64,000 nt of DNA from Bacteroidetes bacterium GWE2_42_24 (GCA_001768515.1 MEOA01000009.1:334-64333), one strand, 5' to 3'; positions 1 to 9,520 are shown, counted from the first letter of the stretch. The notes: generated by a model from the sequence alone, not told the origin. Numbers and translations: made by a program.

Positions 1-63
1 TTTTTGATAATTCAGTTACGGAGAAATATTTTGAATAATGATATTTAATTAAAGAAATGATCA

Positions 64-525
64 ATGCGCAGAAGAGTTATTGATACAACGGAAGAGATGT
101 TGGAAGTTATTAGTCGGTGCGACGTGTGTTATGTCTCAATGGTTACTCCTGAAGGATTGCCTTATGTAGTGCCTATGAATTTTGGATTTAGTGATGGCGT
201 ACTTATTCTGCATGGTGCCCGGGAAGGGATGAAAATGAACATTCTGGCGAAGAATCCAAATGTTTGCATCGCCTTTAGCACCGATCATGAATTGCGATAC
301 CAACACGAACAGGTTGCATGTTCCTGGAGTATGAAATACCGGAGCGTACTTTTGAGTGGTAAGGTTGAAATGATTCATGATTTTGATGAAAAGGTTTCGG
401 CACTTAATATAATTATGCGAAAGTACGCTGGTCGTGACTTTACCTATAGTCCTCCTGCTGTCCGTGAGGTACAACCCTTTAAGATTACAGGGTTTAAACT
501 TACAGGGCGTGCCTATGGGGTGTAA
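64..525 (+). CDS. Pyridoxamine 5'-phosphate oxidase-fold protein, NimA-like
   Basis: A 153-residue protein of the split-barrel flavin-binding family that includes the Bacteroides 5-nitroimidazole reductases (Nim). Family features seen are the N-terminal segment CYVSMVTPEGLPYVVPMNF, the strand ILHGAREGMKMNILAKNP that normally contacts FMN phosphate, and a C-terminal FKLTGRAYG strand. The length is normal for the family. The start at 64 is the first ATG before the conserved region and has no clear Shine-Dalgarno, which is usual in Bacteroidota. It probably reduces small molecules with FMN in the cytoplasm. The substrate cannot be read from the sequence, and nitroimidazole resistance should not be assumed. 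It stands alone, with about 1.4 kb of gene-free DNA downstream. Confidence 0.85.
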   Translation: MRRRVIDTTEEMLEVISRCDVCYVSMVTPEGLPYVVPMNFGFSDGVLILHGAREGMKMNILAKNPNVCIAFSTDHELRYQHEQVACSWSMKYRSVLLSGKVEMIHDFDEKVSALNIIMRKYAGRDFTYSPPAVREVQPFKITGFKLTGRAYGV

Positions 526-1627
526 AATATCAAAATTTTCTTGTTTTTGCAGAAGGGTATTCCCTTAAGAATCGTCGAATTCTTTGATGTCTCCTTTACC
601 TAGAGAGTTAAATTTTAGTGCATAATTTATGGCCTTTCTGCTTTTTTTTGGCCGATCTGTTTATCTTAGAGTATAAATAATAATATGTTCACTGTAAATG
701 AGATAAGCTAAGAATTTTATTTTCATATAATCTATCATCAGAATAGTTAATTGCCTAAATTAAATTTTCTGAAAGAGAATGAGCTGATTTCGTTTTTTTG
801 GGTTATGATATATGCCCCTGATATATAAAGGCACAAAAAACCAGCCATGTTTAGCAAGTGACCTTTGGTTTTATACAATTTTACGTGCCTGACCAATCTC
901 ATATTCAATTTTGAAGGTTTTAGCGAGGCTTCAATTCTATTTCTGGCTCGTGCTGGATACATGTTTTTTGTCAGTCATTAAATCGAGTCATTATATTTTC
1001 GATTAGACTTTTCTCAGTTTTTTTTGGTAAAACTCCAATGATGAAAAATTCGCTTCATTTAAGATGCACGATAGATTATTTGTACATAAACTAATATCTC
1101 TCGGTAATTGGTTGAAGCATTGAGTTACTCGGAAATGAGTAAGATAATACCATGAATTTAATATATATGTGTCTTTGATTGTGGATTATATATATCTATT
1201 GATGATTGCTTTATGCTTTGTGTCTGAGCTTCTCCCGTAAGATTTTTTGATCAATGTCGGATGTAATATACTCAAATCAAATAGAATTTCAAGAAATTTT
1301 ATAGACGAGCAAAATTGCATTGATATTCTGGTTGCTACATGATGATCTGATAGCTTTGGATGTCGTGCATGTGGCTCAATTCAGTCACCTGAGAAAAGTA
1401 AATAAAGGCTGAATGTAACGATTGTCATGATAAGACAACTATAACTAATGAAACCGTATATAGTAAATCAGCCATGTTTTACTTGGTTTGGTTTCATATT
1501 GGGGAGCAGTTAATTGCTTAAAATCAATTGTCAGAATGAACTCAATGCTCCCCAAAACCCACATTATTCTACCACAAAGCGAAAAATGCTAAACTGTTGA
1601 CATACTGTGATGAAACATATCATCGCT
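526..1627. other. Gene-free AT-rich stretch
   Basis: No convincing coding region on either strand. The longest open frames are short, AT-rich and unlike any family I know. Its only structure is an inverted repeat near 1499-1555. The 11-bp-period array at 1628-1715 follows directly. Confidence 0.6.
1499..1555. repeat. Inverted repeat TTGGGGAGCA, 37-nt spacer
   Basis: TTGGGGAGCA at 1499-1508 and its exact reverse complement at 1546-1555 could form a 10-bp stem with a 37-nt loop. There is no T-run after it and no adjacent gene, so it is not a normal terminator. It may be the remains of a mobile element or a structured RNA. Confidence 0.5.
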
Positions 1628-1715
1628 TCGAAGTAGCTTCGAAGCGTGTTCGTAGCTTTTTCGTTTTTTTACGAAGCAATAACGAAGCAGTGAAGAAGGT
1701 ACTTCGAATGAAGAA
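1628..1715. repeat. Array of eight 11-bp units (copy A)
   Basis: Cut every 11 bases from 1628, the sequence reads TCGAAGTAGCT, TCGAAGCGTGT, TCGTAGCTTTT, TCGTTTTTTTA, CGAAGCAATAA, CGAAGCAGTGA, AGAAGGTACTT, CGAATGAAGAA. The units differ but keep a TCG or CGAA core in phase. Two stretches, 16 and 19 bases long, recur exactly in inverted orientation in the array at 57019-57117. Confidence 0.75.
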
Positions 1716-1935
1716 AGACTATGGTATCACTTATGTAAAGGAGAGCTCTTTTTAAAATCTGTAGGTAACTCATATGCAGAGCAGATATTGATCAATTACT
1801 CCATTTGCCATAATCATAGGAATTGATAGATGATATACCGAGGAAGGAAGTATCCTTCGGGGATGTTGTGGATAAGAAATGTGATTTGGAAAAGTTATGG
1901 GCGTGTGTCCGATGCCCACAATAATTCGAAGACAT
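1716..1935. other. Gene-free stretch after array A
   Basis: I see no gene, RNA or further repeat between the array and the terminator of the peptidase gene. Confidence 0.5.
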
Positions 1936-1966
1936 AAAAAAAGGAGGGTTGACCCTCCTTTTTTTA
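1936..1966 (-). terminator. Rho-independent terminator after the S46 peptidase gene
   Basis: The stem AAGGAGGG (1941-1948) / CCCTCCTT (1953-1960) has a TTGA loop and A/T runs on both sides. On the minus strand it ends in a U tract just past the peptidase stop codon. It could work in both directions. Confidence 0.8.
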
Positions 1967-4129
1967 TTCGATGATCGTCATTTCTTTGACCAGATGACCT
2001 GCTCCTGCAAATTTATCTATGATGAACAGGCAGTATCGGATATCGAGTGATATATTTCGACACTTGTCGGGATCATACATGAGATCGCTCATGGTGCCTT
2101 CCCAGCAACGGTCAAAGTTAAGTCCTAGGAGTTGTCCTTCACCATTCATTACCGGGCTGCCCGAATTACCTCCGGTGGTATGGTTTGTGGCGATGAAGCA
2201 AGTGTGCATTTCGCCCGATGCATCAGCATACCGACCGTAGTCTTTTGAATTGTATAAGGATTTAAGCTTTGGCTCAACAACGTAATCGTATACCTCCGGG
2301 TTTTCTTTTTCCATGATTCCATTCAGGGTTGTGTAATAATTGTAGCTTGCTCCGTCTTCGGGGACATACCCGTTTACCTTACCATAAGAAATGCGAAGTG
2401 TAGAGTTTGCATCAGGGAAGAATTTTTTACCTGGTTGCATTTCCATTTGTGCTTTCATATAAAGCGGCATCAGGCTATCGAATTTGCGATCAAATTCAAC
2501 AATATGCGGATTTACTATTTGTTTGTTGTAATCAGTTAATTGAAAGGCGAGTTGATAAAGGGGGTCATTCTCGATTTTCTTAACATCTTTCCGGTGAAAA
2601 TTTCCCAGCAAACCTGACAATCGGTTTTTCGATGTGAACACTGATTTCCGGAAAAGATCGTCGGCTGCAATCTTTAAATTGCCCTTGTATTTTTTTATCA
2701 GGTTAGTAAATACTGTTGGTTGTTCGGCTTCACCGGCTGCCTTCACGATATACATCTCCAGCATGGCCGCCAGAATTTCACGATCAATTTGCACTTCGTA
2801 GTTTTTGTAAAAGCCATCGGTACTTCTGGTATATTTTTGAGCCAGTGTTTTAATGCTCTGGTCCGATGAATCCTTTGATGCGCAAAGGTCAACAAGTGGA
2901 GCAAAACTTCTGGCAAAGCGGATTGCCTCAACCGAAAGTACAGATTCGTTAAGCCATGTTTCGGTAGCTTTCCAGTGTTTGTATGGAGTGTAGGCCTCGT
3001 CAAACGCAGCAAGCAATCCTGCATAAGGGGATTGTTCAACTTCGTCAACGCCTGTCCAATTAGCGAATCTGGTTTCAAATTCCTTTTTTATTTCAACGCC
3101 TTTAATTCTTTTAATTCCTCGGCTTTCACCAATCCATTTCTTCCAGCCATTGGCTATTCCTGCATGTTTTGCGGCATATCTGAGGCGGATGGTATCGTTT
3201 TTTTCAGAATAACTGTTAATGATACCCAGCCTGATTTCTCTCAGAGCTATTCTGATAGGATTAACAATGTTAACGGCAAGGTCGACACCTTGGGCGGGAA
3301 GGTATTCTTCGGTGCGTCCCGGGAAACCATATACAAATGTGAAGTCTCCGGGTTGAATACCCTTTAACGAAATGCTTAGATGCCGGCGTGGTTTGAATGG
3401 AATATTGTCTTTGGAGTAGGGGGCTGGTTTGTTATCTGTTCCGGCATAGATTCTGAAGATTGAGAAATCACCTGTATGTCTTGGCCAAATCCAGTTATCG
3501 GTATCACCTCCGAATTTGCCAATATTAGAAGGAGGTGTGCCAACCAACCTGATGTCGGTAAATATCTCATAAATCATCAGATAATATTCGTTACCATAAT
3601 AAAATGGTCTTATCTGGGCCTCATAATGATTGCCTTCTGTTGCTTTTCTTTTGATAACTGATGTATTGGATCTGATTTTTTTGTATCGTTCATTCATCGA
3701 CATTTGAGGTGTGACTCCTTGCAATACCTCGCTGGTAACATCGCTCATGCTGACCAGAAAAGATACAGTCAGACCCGGATTTGGAAGTTCTTCCGATTGG
3801 TTCATAGCCCAGAAACCGTCAGTCAGGTAGTCATGCTCAATAGTGCTTCGAGCCTGTATCTGTCCAAAGCCACAATGGTGATTTGTAAGGATTAAGCCCT
3901 GATCTGAGACGACCTCTCCTGTACAGCCACCACCAAACAATACGATGGCATCTTTCAGACTGGATTGGTTGACATTGTATATATCTGCTGCGGTCAGTTT
4001 CAGTCCCATGCTTTGCATATCGGTCTGATTTTTTTGTTCGAGCAATAGCGGAATCCACATCCCTTCTTCAGCATGAAGGTTCAGCGTGGACAGAAGGAGA
4101 AAAAACGAAACGAAAAAAATACGGGTCAT
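1964..4129 (-). CDS. S46 dipeptidyl-peptidase, Asp/Glu-specific (DPP11-type)
   Basis: A 721-residue periplasmic serine peptidase that removes dipeptides from peptide N-termini, used by asaccharolytic Bacteroidota to feed on protein. A signal peptide covers residues 1 to about 20 (ending LNLHA). The catalytic triad is visible: His85 in LTNHHCGFGQ, Asp221 in HTGDFSIF and Ser656 in TGGNSGSPV. Arg674, 18 residues after the serine in GLNFDRCWEG, matches the arginine that gives Porphyromonas DPP11 its preference for Asp or Glu at P1; DPP7 has glycine there. The family assignment is certain. The acidic specificity is inferred from this one residue. It lies 21 bp after moxR, probably at the end of the same transcript, and is followed by a terminator. 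Confidence 0.95.
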   Translation of the reverse strand: MTRIFFVSFFLLLSTLNLHAEEGMWIPLLLEQKNQTDMQSMGLKLTAADIYNVNQSSLKDAIVLFGGGCTGEVVSDQGLILTNHHCGFGQIQARSTIEHDYLTDGFWAMNQSEELPNPGLTVSFLVSMSDVTSEVLQGVTPQMSMNERYKKIRSNTSVIKRKATEGNHYEAQIRPFYYGNEYYLMIYEIFTDIRLVGTPPSNIGKFGGDTDNWIWPRHTGDFSIFRIYAGTDNKPAPYSKDNIPFKPRRHLSISLKGIQPGDFTFVYGFPGRTEEYLPAQGVDLAVNIVNPIRIALREIRLGIINSYSEKNDTIRLRYAAKHAGIANGWKKWIGESRGIKRIKGVEIKKEFETRFANWTGVDEVEQSPYAGLLAAFDEAYTPYKHWKATETWLNESVLSVEAIRFARSFAPLVDLCASKDSSDQSIKTLAQKYTRSTDGFYKNYEVQIDREILAAMLEMYIVKAAGEAEQPTVFTNLIKKYKGNLKIAADDLFRKSVFTSKNRLSGLLGNFHRKDVKKIENDPLYQLAFQLTDYNKQIVNPHIVEFDRKFDSLMPLYMKAQMEMQPGKKFFPDANSTLRISYGKVNGYVPEDGASYNYYTTLNGIMEKENPEVYDYVVEPKLKSLYNSKDYGRYADASGEMHTCFIATNHTTGGNSGSPVMNGEGQLLGLNFDRCWEGTMSDLMYDPDKCRNISLDIRYCLFIIDKFAGAGHLVKEMTIIE

Positions 4130-4150
4130 GTGCGGGTAAGTAGGTGATAA

Positions 4151-5122
4151 TTATGATAGTAATCGGCTGATGATATCGTCAGTACGCAATCCCTCTGCCT
4201 CTGCCTTAAAGTTTCTTACTACACGGTGACGAAGAATTGGCCGGGCCACGGCATTCACGTCTTCCCTGTCAGGAGAATATTTACCATTGAGGGCGGCATG
4301 ACATTTCGCGCCAATGATCAGATATTGGGATGCACGTGGGCCTGCACCCCAGGTTAGGTACTCCTTGGCCAGCGGATGGGCTTCCGCGGCTGAGGGGCGC
4401 GTCTTTACAGCAAGGTTGACGGCATATTCATATAGCTGATCTGTGACAGGGATCTTTCGGACAAGCTGTTGAAAGTATAGTATCTCCTCCTTTGATATCA
4501 CTGTGTTTACAAGAGTATCTCTTCCGGTAGTTGTGTTCTTAACCACTTGTAGTTCCTCTGCAAACGAAGGATAATCTAACCAGATGTTGAACATAAATCT
4601 GTCGAGCTGCGCCTCTGGTAAAGGATAGGTGCCTTCCTGTTCAATCGGATTCTGGGTGGCAAGAACGAAGAAGGGTTCGTCAAGTTTGTAAGTGCTTCCG
4701 GCTACTGTCACAGCATGTTCCTGCATGGCTTCAAGAAGTGCTGCCTGAGTTTTTGGCGGTGTCCGGTTAATTTCATCAGCTAGAATGATATTGGCAAAGA
4801 TGGGGCCATGAATAAAACGAAAACTGCGTTTTTCATCCAGAATTTCAGCACCAACAATATCACTGGGCATCAAATCAGGGGTGAATTGTATGCGGTTATG
4901 GCTTAACCCCAACACCTGACCAATGGTACTAACCAGAAGTGTTTTGGCAAGTCCTGGTACACCTACCAGCAATCCGTGTCCTTTGCTAAAGATTGAAATA
5001 AGTACATTGCGTACGGTTTCATCCTGCCCGACGATTACTTTAGCGATTTCTTGCCGGAGTTGTTGGAATCTTTCATGCAGGGCATCAACGGCTTCCTTAT
5101 CAGTTTTATATAGATTATTCAT
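4151..5122 (-). CDS. MoxR-family AAA+ ATPase
   Basis: A 323-residue cytoplasmic AAA+ ATPase of the MoxR class. Walker A is GVPGLAKT at residues 54-61, Walker B is IILADEINRT, and the family signature PPKTQAALLEAMQE and sensor region ATQNPIEQEGTYPLPEAQ follow. MoxR proteins act as chaperone-like ATPases that mature or activate partner proteins, often von Willebrand factor A proteins. The usual DUF58 and BatA partners are not next to it here; the downstream neighbour is the S46 peptidase. It lies 21 bp after the surA-like gene in what looks like one operon. Full length. Confidence 0.95.
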   Translation of the reverse strand: MNNLYKTDKEAVDALHERFQQLRQEIAKVIVGQDETVRNVLISIFSKGHGLLVGVPGLAKTLLVSTIGQVLGLSHNRIQFTPDLMPSDIVGAEILDEKRSFRFIHGPIFANIILADEINRTPPKTQAALLEAMQEHAVTVAGSTYKLDEPFFVLATQNPIEQEGTYPLPEAQLDRFMFNIWLDYPSFAEELQVVKNTTTGRDTLVNTVISKEEILYFQQLVRKIPVTDQLYEYAVNLAVKTRPSAAEAHPLAKEYLTWGAGPRASQYLIIGAKCHAALNGKYSPDREDVNAVARPILRHRVVRNFKAEAEGLRTDDIISRLLS

Positions 5123-5143
5123 TCGAACAAAGCAAGTTAATAA

Positions 5144-6502
5144 CTACTTGATCCACTTTTGTACAAAGTGGCAGTCTCTGTATTCTGGATTGATCCTAAC
5201 AAAAGTGGTGCTGATCTTTTCAGTCATCCATTTTTTGATTACTTCATTTTTCTTGTAATCGAGAGCCCAGTTTTGTAACCGGTCATAATCGTCAGTCATA
5301 TTGGCGCGATGGGGATGGGTACGTTCTTTCAGGTAAAGAATCCGGTAAGCATCTTTGTCTTCATCAGTTTTAAATTGCATCGGATTACTGATTTTTCCAA
5401 CTTCAAGTTTATCGACCACGTAAAATACTTTTGGGTCTAATTGATCGGGTTCCCATCGGGCGTTCTGGGTTGACGGATTGACCATTAATCCTCCGTTGAT
5501 TTTGTTGGGGTCGTCGGAGAATTTCTGAACAGCTTCATCGAAAGTCAGTTTCTTACTACCAATCAAATTAGCAATCGAGTCAAGTTCTGATGATGCTTTT
5601 GCCATTTCGATAGGGGAGACTTTTGGCATAAGGAGTATGTGTCGGGTGTTTACATAATCGCCACGACGCTCTATCAATTGAATGATATGGTATCCGGCTT
5701 TTGATTTAACGATATCGCTTACTTCGCCTTCTTTTAATCTATAGGCTATAGCTTCATACTCAGGGTATAGCTCCCCGCGTCCAAACAAACCGACTTCACC
5801 ACCTTTGGCGGCACTGCCCGGGTCTTCTGAATAAAGAACTGCAAGTGTTGAAAAATTCTCACCCTCCATGATGCGTTTCCGTAGTGTTCTTAGCTTTTCT
5901 TTTACTGCAATTTCTTCAGTCAGTCCTACTTTTGGCTTTTTTACAATTTGTCCGATGGTAAATTCTGAGTTTACCATTGGAATACTGTCCTGAGGCATTT
6001 CCTTGAAAAATTTTCTTACTTCTGAAGGGGTGATCTTTACACTTTTGGTAATGCTGTTTTGTGTCATTTCGACTCTCATTTGGTCGCGAATGATACTTCT
6101 GAATTCTTCTTTAATTTCAAACAAAGATTTCTTGTAATACTCTTCAAGTTTCTCTTTTGAACCGATTTGTGAGATAAAATAGCGGATACGGCGGTCGAGT
6201 TCACTCTCTACCTGTTTATCGCTCACCGTAATACTGTCAACCTCGGCCTGATTAAGTAACAATTTGTTGTAAAGGATTCCTTCAAGGATAGTACAACGGG
6301 TTTCAGTAGCACTTCCTTTAATATTACCTTGCATCCTGAACTGAAGGTATTGGGTTTCAATATCAGATGCTAGGACGGGTTTGCCTCCCACAACTGCCAC
6401 AACTTCATCTATAACCAAAGGTTTGTTCTGAGCGCTCAGGATATTGAAGCTTCCAAGTGTGAGGAGCATGGCAGCCGAGACAGCGACTATTCTTGTGTTC
6501 AT
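5144..6502 (-). CDS. SurA-like periplasmic peptidyl-prolyl isomerase with two parvulin domains
   Basis: A 452-residue outer-membrane protein chaperone. I place the start at 6502 because the signal peptide MNTRIVAVSAAMLLTLGSFN begins there, 10 bp after the upstream gene's stop; starts further upstream would overlap that gene and bury the signal. The order is signal peptide (about 1-25), SurA N-terminal helical domain (about 30-150), first parvulin domain (FSTLAVLYSEDPGSAAKGGE...AGYHIIQLIERR), then a second, more diverged parvulin-like domain (VNTRHILLMPKV...FDEAVQKFSDDPNKINGG) and a C-terminal helical segment. It is the third of three consecutive genes of this family and probably helps fold or deliver beta-barrel proteins. 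Confidence 0.9.
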   Translation of the reverse strand: MNTRIVAVSAAMLLTLGSFNILSAQNKPLVIDEVVAVVGGKPVLASDIETQYLQFRMQGNIKGSATETRCTILEGILYNKLLLNQAEVDSITVSDKQVESELDRRIRYFISQIGSKEKLEEYYKKSLFEIKEEFRSIIRDQMRVEMTQNSITKSVKITPSEVRKFFKEMPQDSIPMVNSEFTIGQIVKKPKVGLTEEIAVKEKLRTLRKRIMEGENFSTLAVLYSEDPGSAAKGGEVGLFGRGELYPEYEAIAYRLKEGEVSDIVKSKAGYHIIQLIERRGDYVNTRHILLMPKVSPIEMAKASSELDSIANLIGSKKLTFDEAVQKFSDDPNKINGGLMVNPSTQNARWEPDQLDPKVFYVVDKLEVGKISNPMQFKTDEDKDAYRILYLKERTHPHRANMTDDYDRLQNWALDYKKNEVIKKWMTEKISTTFVRINPEYRDCHFVQKWIK

Positions 6503-6512
6503 GGAATCGAGT

Positions 6513-7382
6513 TTAATAGATTTCAAATTCATTTTTCTTGTCTGCTTTTTGGTACAGGTCGTCGCGCATTTTATTAATGAGTTCAACCTTGCGTCTGTTG
6601 AGCAGAATATTTTTAATGTTGTTCCTTTCGAAGCTCAGGGGAGATACGCCATTTTTTATCCTGAAATCGTAAAACCGTATCATGTATACGGAGTTATTGG
6701 CAGGGACCTCAACAGAATTATGGTTCTCGAGATAGAGCGACTCGTTGTATGTCGTGATGGGAATAATTTTAAGCAAATCGCTGAAAAGATACCATGAGTC
6801 GTAGCTGATGATATACTGTTGGGTACGGTTTAAGCTGAATCGTTCAAGGGCATCAAAGTCGGTTATACTATCAGGTTTAAGGAGACTACGTGCCAATTTG
6901 AGTGCCTTAGCTGAATCAGAGCTCATTTTAAAGGCGATTACCTTTACAATGTTCTCGCGCAATTCAAAGTTGGATTTATTTTCATCATAATAAGTCTCAA
7001 TTTGTGACTCAGTAACAACTGTATCAAGTGTTTGCTCTATCAGCTTCTGCTCGAAAGTATAAACTACAAGCGATTTTCTGTATTCTTCCATCTGACGCGA
7101 GAAATCCTGTTGTTCGTCGGTAAGCTTCTTTTCAGCGTGTTGAAAGATAAGTTGGTTTCTGATCCAGTTATTGATGTAGTTGCTTACGATAGCCAGGCTG
7201 TCCCGGGTAGGAGTATCTTTAGGAACTATGTCTTTTATTTCACTTCGGCTCAGGTAAGCATTGTTAACTCTGGCTACGGCATCGTTCTGATTGGCAAATT
7301 TGTTTTTTAGATAATTGCATGAAGTCAGCAGCAATGCCATCAGCATCACTGGTAAGAGCAGTCGGAAGTATGTTTGGCTCAT
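6513..7382 (-). CDS. SurA-N-like lipoprotein without a parvulin domain
   Basis: A 289-residue lipoprotein starting at the ATG at 7382, where MSQTYFRLLLPVMLMALLL leads into the lipobox LLTSC. The rest is helical and charged, and resembles the N- and C-terminal chaperone regions of SurA/PpiD proteins (LSRSEIKDIVPKDTPTRDSL..., then YTFEQKLIEQTLDTVVTESQ). No parvulin motifs such as GYHI are present, so it probably holds clients without isomerase activity. It sits between two parvulin-domain genes, 10 bp and 107 bp away, and is probably co-transcribed with them. An open frame continues upstream to 7469 but would put charged residues before the signal. Confidence 0.75.
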   Translation of the reverse strand: MSQTYFRLLLPVMLMALLLTSCNYLKNKFANQNDAVARVNNAYLSRSEIKDIVPKDTPTRDSLAIVSNYINNWIRNQLIFQHAEKKLTDEQQDFSRQMEEYRKSLVVYTFEQKLIEQTLDTVVTESQIETYYDENKSNFELRENIVKVIAFKMSSDSAKALKLARSLLKPDSITDFDALERFSLNRTQQYIISYDSWYLFSDLLKIIPITTYNESLYLENHNSVEVPANNSVYMIRFYDFRIKNGVSPLSFERNNIKNILLNRRKVELINKMRDDLYQKADKKNEFEIY

Positions 7383-7489
7383 TAACTTCAAGTTTAAAAA
7401 TGTAAGGGCGATGTTTCTCGGGGAGAGTATACCCATCAACCATCGCTGTGGGTTATTTGTCTGAAACAACGCCCTTATGAGGAATGCGA

Positions 7490-9520
7490 TTATTTAATCT
7501 GATCCAGTACCAAACGATCTACTTCGAAAGGATATTGTTTACGAAGCTTCTCGATCCACTCTTTCTCAAGCTGATTTTGATATTCTGCCGTCACTAGTCC
7601 TTTAACTTCTTCCAGTGTCTTAGGTTCAGGTGAGATTGCTCTTTCACAGAAAGCCCAGGTTAGCAACGTTTTTGAGTCCTTGGTTGATATCTCTGATTGG
7701 TTTGTTTCTGGAGCTGTTTTGTCAGCCAAAGCATTCTCTCCGGCTATGTATTTCTCTTGTGTAAGATTTACTGAGAGTAGGGTGTCTTTCATCAATTCAG
7801 TTTTAACCCAATTGAGTGATTTGCCTTTTTTGGTTATCCACTTTTCAAGTTTCGTCAACATTATTGCAGCATCCCGCTCCGATGACAGATTGTTTATTGT
7901 CAGCATTGAGACTTCTTTACGGTCAGGCCACATATATTTTTGCTTCACTGTCTGATAATAGACCCTTAGTCCTGTAGTGTCTTTAACAGCTTTGGTCCAT
8001 ACCAACCTGTCGGTGAGTTCAAACAGGAGGATGCCGTCGCGATACTCCTTGACGAGTGCTTTAAAGTCAGGGTATTTAGCTTCCAGTTGGTTATCCTCAT
8101 AACTTAGAATGGTCTCGTTGACATAGTCTTTGAAACGTTTGTTTACATAGACCTGAATGTTTTCTGCTTCCTGCTTTTTTTGATGTTTCAGAAGGTATTG
8201 GGCAAACTCGGACTGAGTGACCTTTTTGTCGGCAAAGGAGAAGAGCGTTTTGGACGCGATTTTGTCGGGTGCAGGATTCCAGGTACCTGCGAAAATGCTG
8301 TCGGTTACTATGCCAGTTACTTCTTTTAAAACAGCGATATCTTCATATAGCTTGTATTCCGCTTTTAGTCGAGCTACCACTACCTCCTGACTCTGACGTC
8401 CACGATTATCTCTTGTTACACGTTGTTTGAGTTCAGCTTTCGATTCATCAAAAGTACCCGGAGTTTTCTTTTCAACTAGCTTGATGATGTGCCAGCCATA
8501 ACTGGTAAGCACCGGTTTTGAATAATCTCCCGGGTTCTTCAGTAAATACACGGCCTCAATGAAGTCGGGAACAAGTCTGTTGCTCGTAAAAGGTGGAAGC
8601 TGACCGCCTTTCGCTGCAGAAGCTTTGTCATCGGAATACAGGGTGGCAAGGTCATCCCATTTTTCTCCGGCGTTTAATCTATTGTAAATTGAATCAACCC
8701 TTGATTTAACCCTGGCTGAATCGGCTGCTGTTGAATTCTTGGGAAAAGTAAAAAAGATGTGTGCAGCAGTGACCTTTCCGAGTGCAGGATGACGGTCAAC
8801 GACTTTTATTAGGTGATATCCGAAGTCAGTTCTTATAATCTGAGAAACACTACCAACTGGTGTGTTAAAGGCTGCGGTCTCGAATGGGTAAACCATGTTG
8901 AATACAGTGAAATAACCAAGGTCACCTCTGTTGCCTTTCATGGCAGGATGCTGTTTGTTGGCTTCCCTGTCACGGGCTGATTGGTCTTCCGACAGTTCAG
9001 TTGCCATTTTGCTAAAATCAGCCCCCTTCATGATTTTCTTCCTGATATCATTGATCTTTTTCCATGCGGTGAGGGTGTCGGCCGGTAATGCATCGGCAGC
9101 ACAACGAATCAGGATATGAGAAGCTCTGATGTCATACTGGGAGCGGTCATAGGCTTCTTTTGTTAGCAAGTCGATAACCGATTCATCGGTGAAATAAGGT
9201 TGGGCCAATTGTTTGCGATAACCGGCCAATTCATCTTTAAATGACTTCATTGTATCAAGTCCTTGCACTTCAGCATCCTTTACTTTAAGCCTGAAGTTGA
9301 TGAACAAATCCAAATACTCGTTGATGGTCTTGGGGTCGATAGCTTCACTCTGAACATTATTTTTATTATATATGTTCAGAAATTCTCCAGCGGTAATCTT
9401 TTCATTACCGACTGTTAGAAGGGTTTTTTCTTTAAAATCCTGAGCAAAACTTTGCAGAGAAGAGGCTGCCATTATGACGGCCAATGTGAGAATTTTTAAC
9501 GATTTCATTACAATTTTCAT
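7490..9520 (-). CDS. Periplasmic peptidyl-prolyl isomerase (PpiC/SurA family), two parvulin domains
   Basis: A 676-residue secreted foldase. The signal peptide is residues 1-26 (LTLAVIMAASSLQSFA then QDF); a second in-frame ATG at 9508 is equally possible. A SurA-type N-terminal region contains a segment for binding clients (YNKNNVQSEAIDPKTINEYL). The first parvulin domain is around residues 130-235 (ASHILIRCAADA ... FGYHLIKVVDRH) and the second around 240-345 (AAHIFFTFPKN ... YGWHIIKLVEKK). A long C-terminal helical region of about 330 residues follows. It is the first intact gene of the chaperone operon, downstream of the guaB remnant, a gene order commonly seen in Bacteroidota. Confidence 0.92.
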   Translation of the reverse strand: MKIVMKSLKILTLAVIMAASSLQSFAQDFKEKTLLTVGNEKITAGEFLNIYNKNNVQSEAIDPKTINEYLDLFINFRLKVKDAEVQGLDTMKSFKDELAGYRKQLAQPYFTDESVIDLLTKEAYDRSQYDIRASHILIRCAADALPADTLTAWKKINDIRKKIMKGADFSKMATELSEDQSARDREANKQHPAMKGNRGDLGYFTVFNMVYPFETAAFNTPVGSVSQIIRTDFGYHLIKVVDRHPALGKVTAAHIFFTFPKNSTAADSARVKSRVDSIYNRLNAGEKWDDLATLYSDDKASAAKGGQLPPFTSNRLVPDFIEAVYLLKNPGDYSKPVLTSYGWHIIKLVEKKTPGTFDESKAELKQRVTRDNRGRQSQEVVVARLKAEYKLYEDIAVLKEVTGIVTDSIFAGTWNPAPDKIASKTLFSFADKKVTQSEFAQYLLKHQKKQEAENIQVYVNKRFKDYVNETILSYEDNQLEAKYPDFKALVKEYRDGILLFELTDRLVWTKAVKDTTGLRVYYQTVKQKYMWPDRKEVSMLTINNLSSERDAAIMLTKLEKWITKKGKSLNWVKTELMKDTLLSVNLTQEKYIAGENALADKTAPETNQSEISTKDSKTLLTWAFCERAISPEPKTLEEVKGLVTAEYQNQLEKEWIEKLRKQYPFEVDRLVLDQIK

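Noticed and set aside
747..962. Minus-strand open frame of 71 codons with a basic start, possible transposase remnant
   Set aside because: No motif of any transposase family could be named; AT-rich and isolated.
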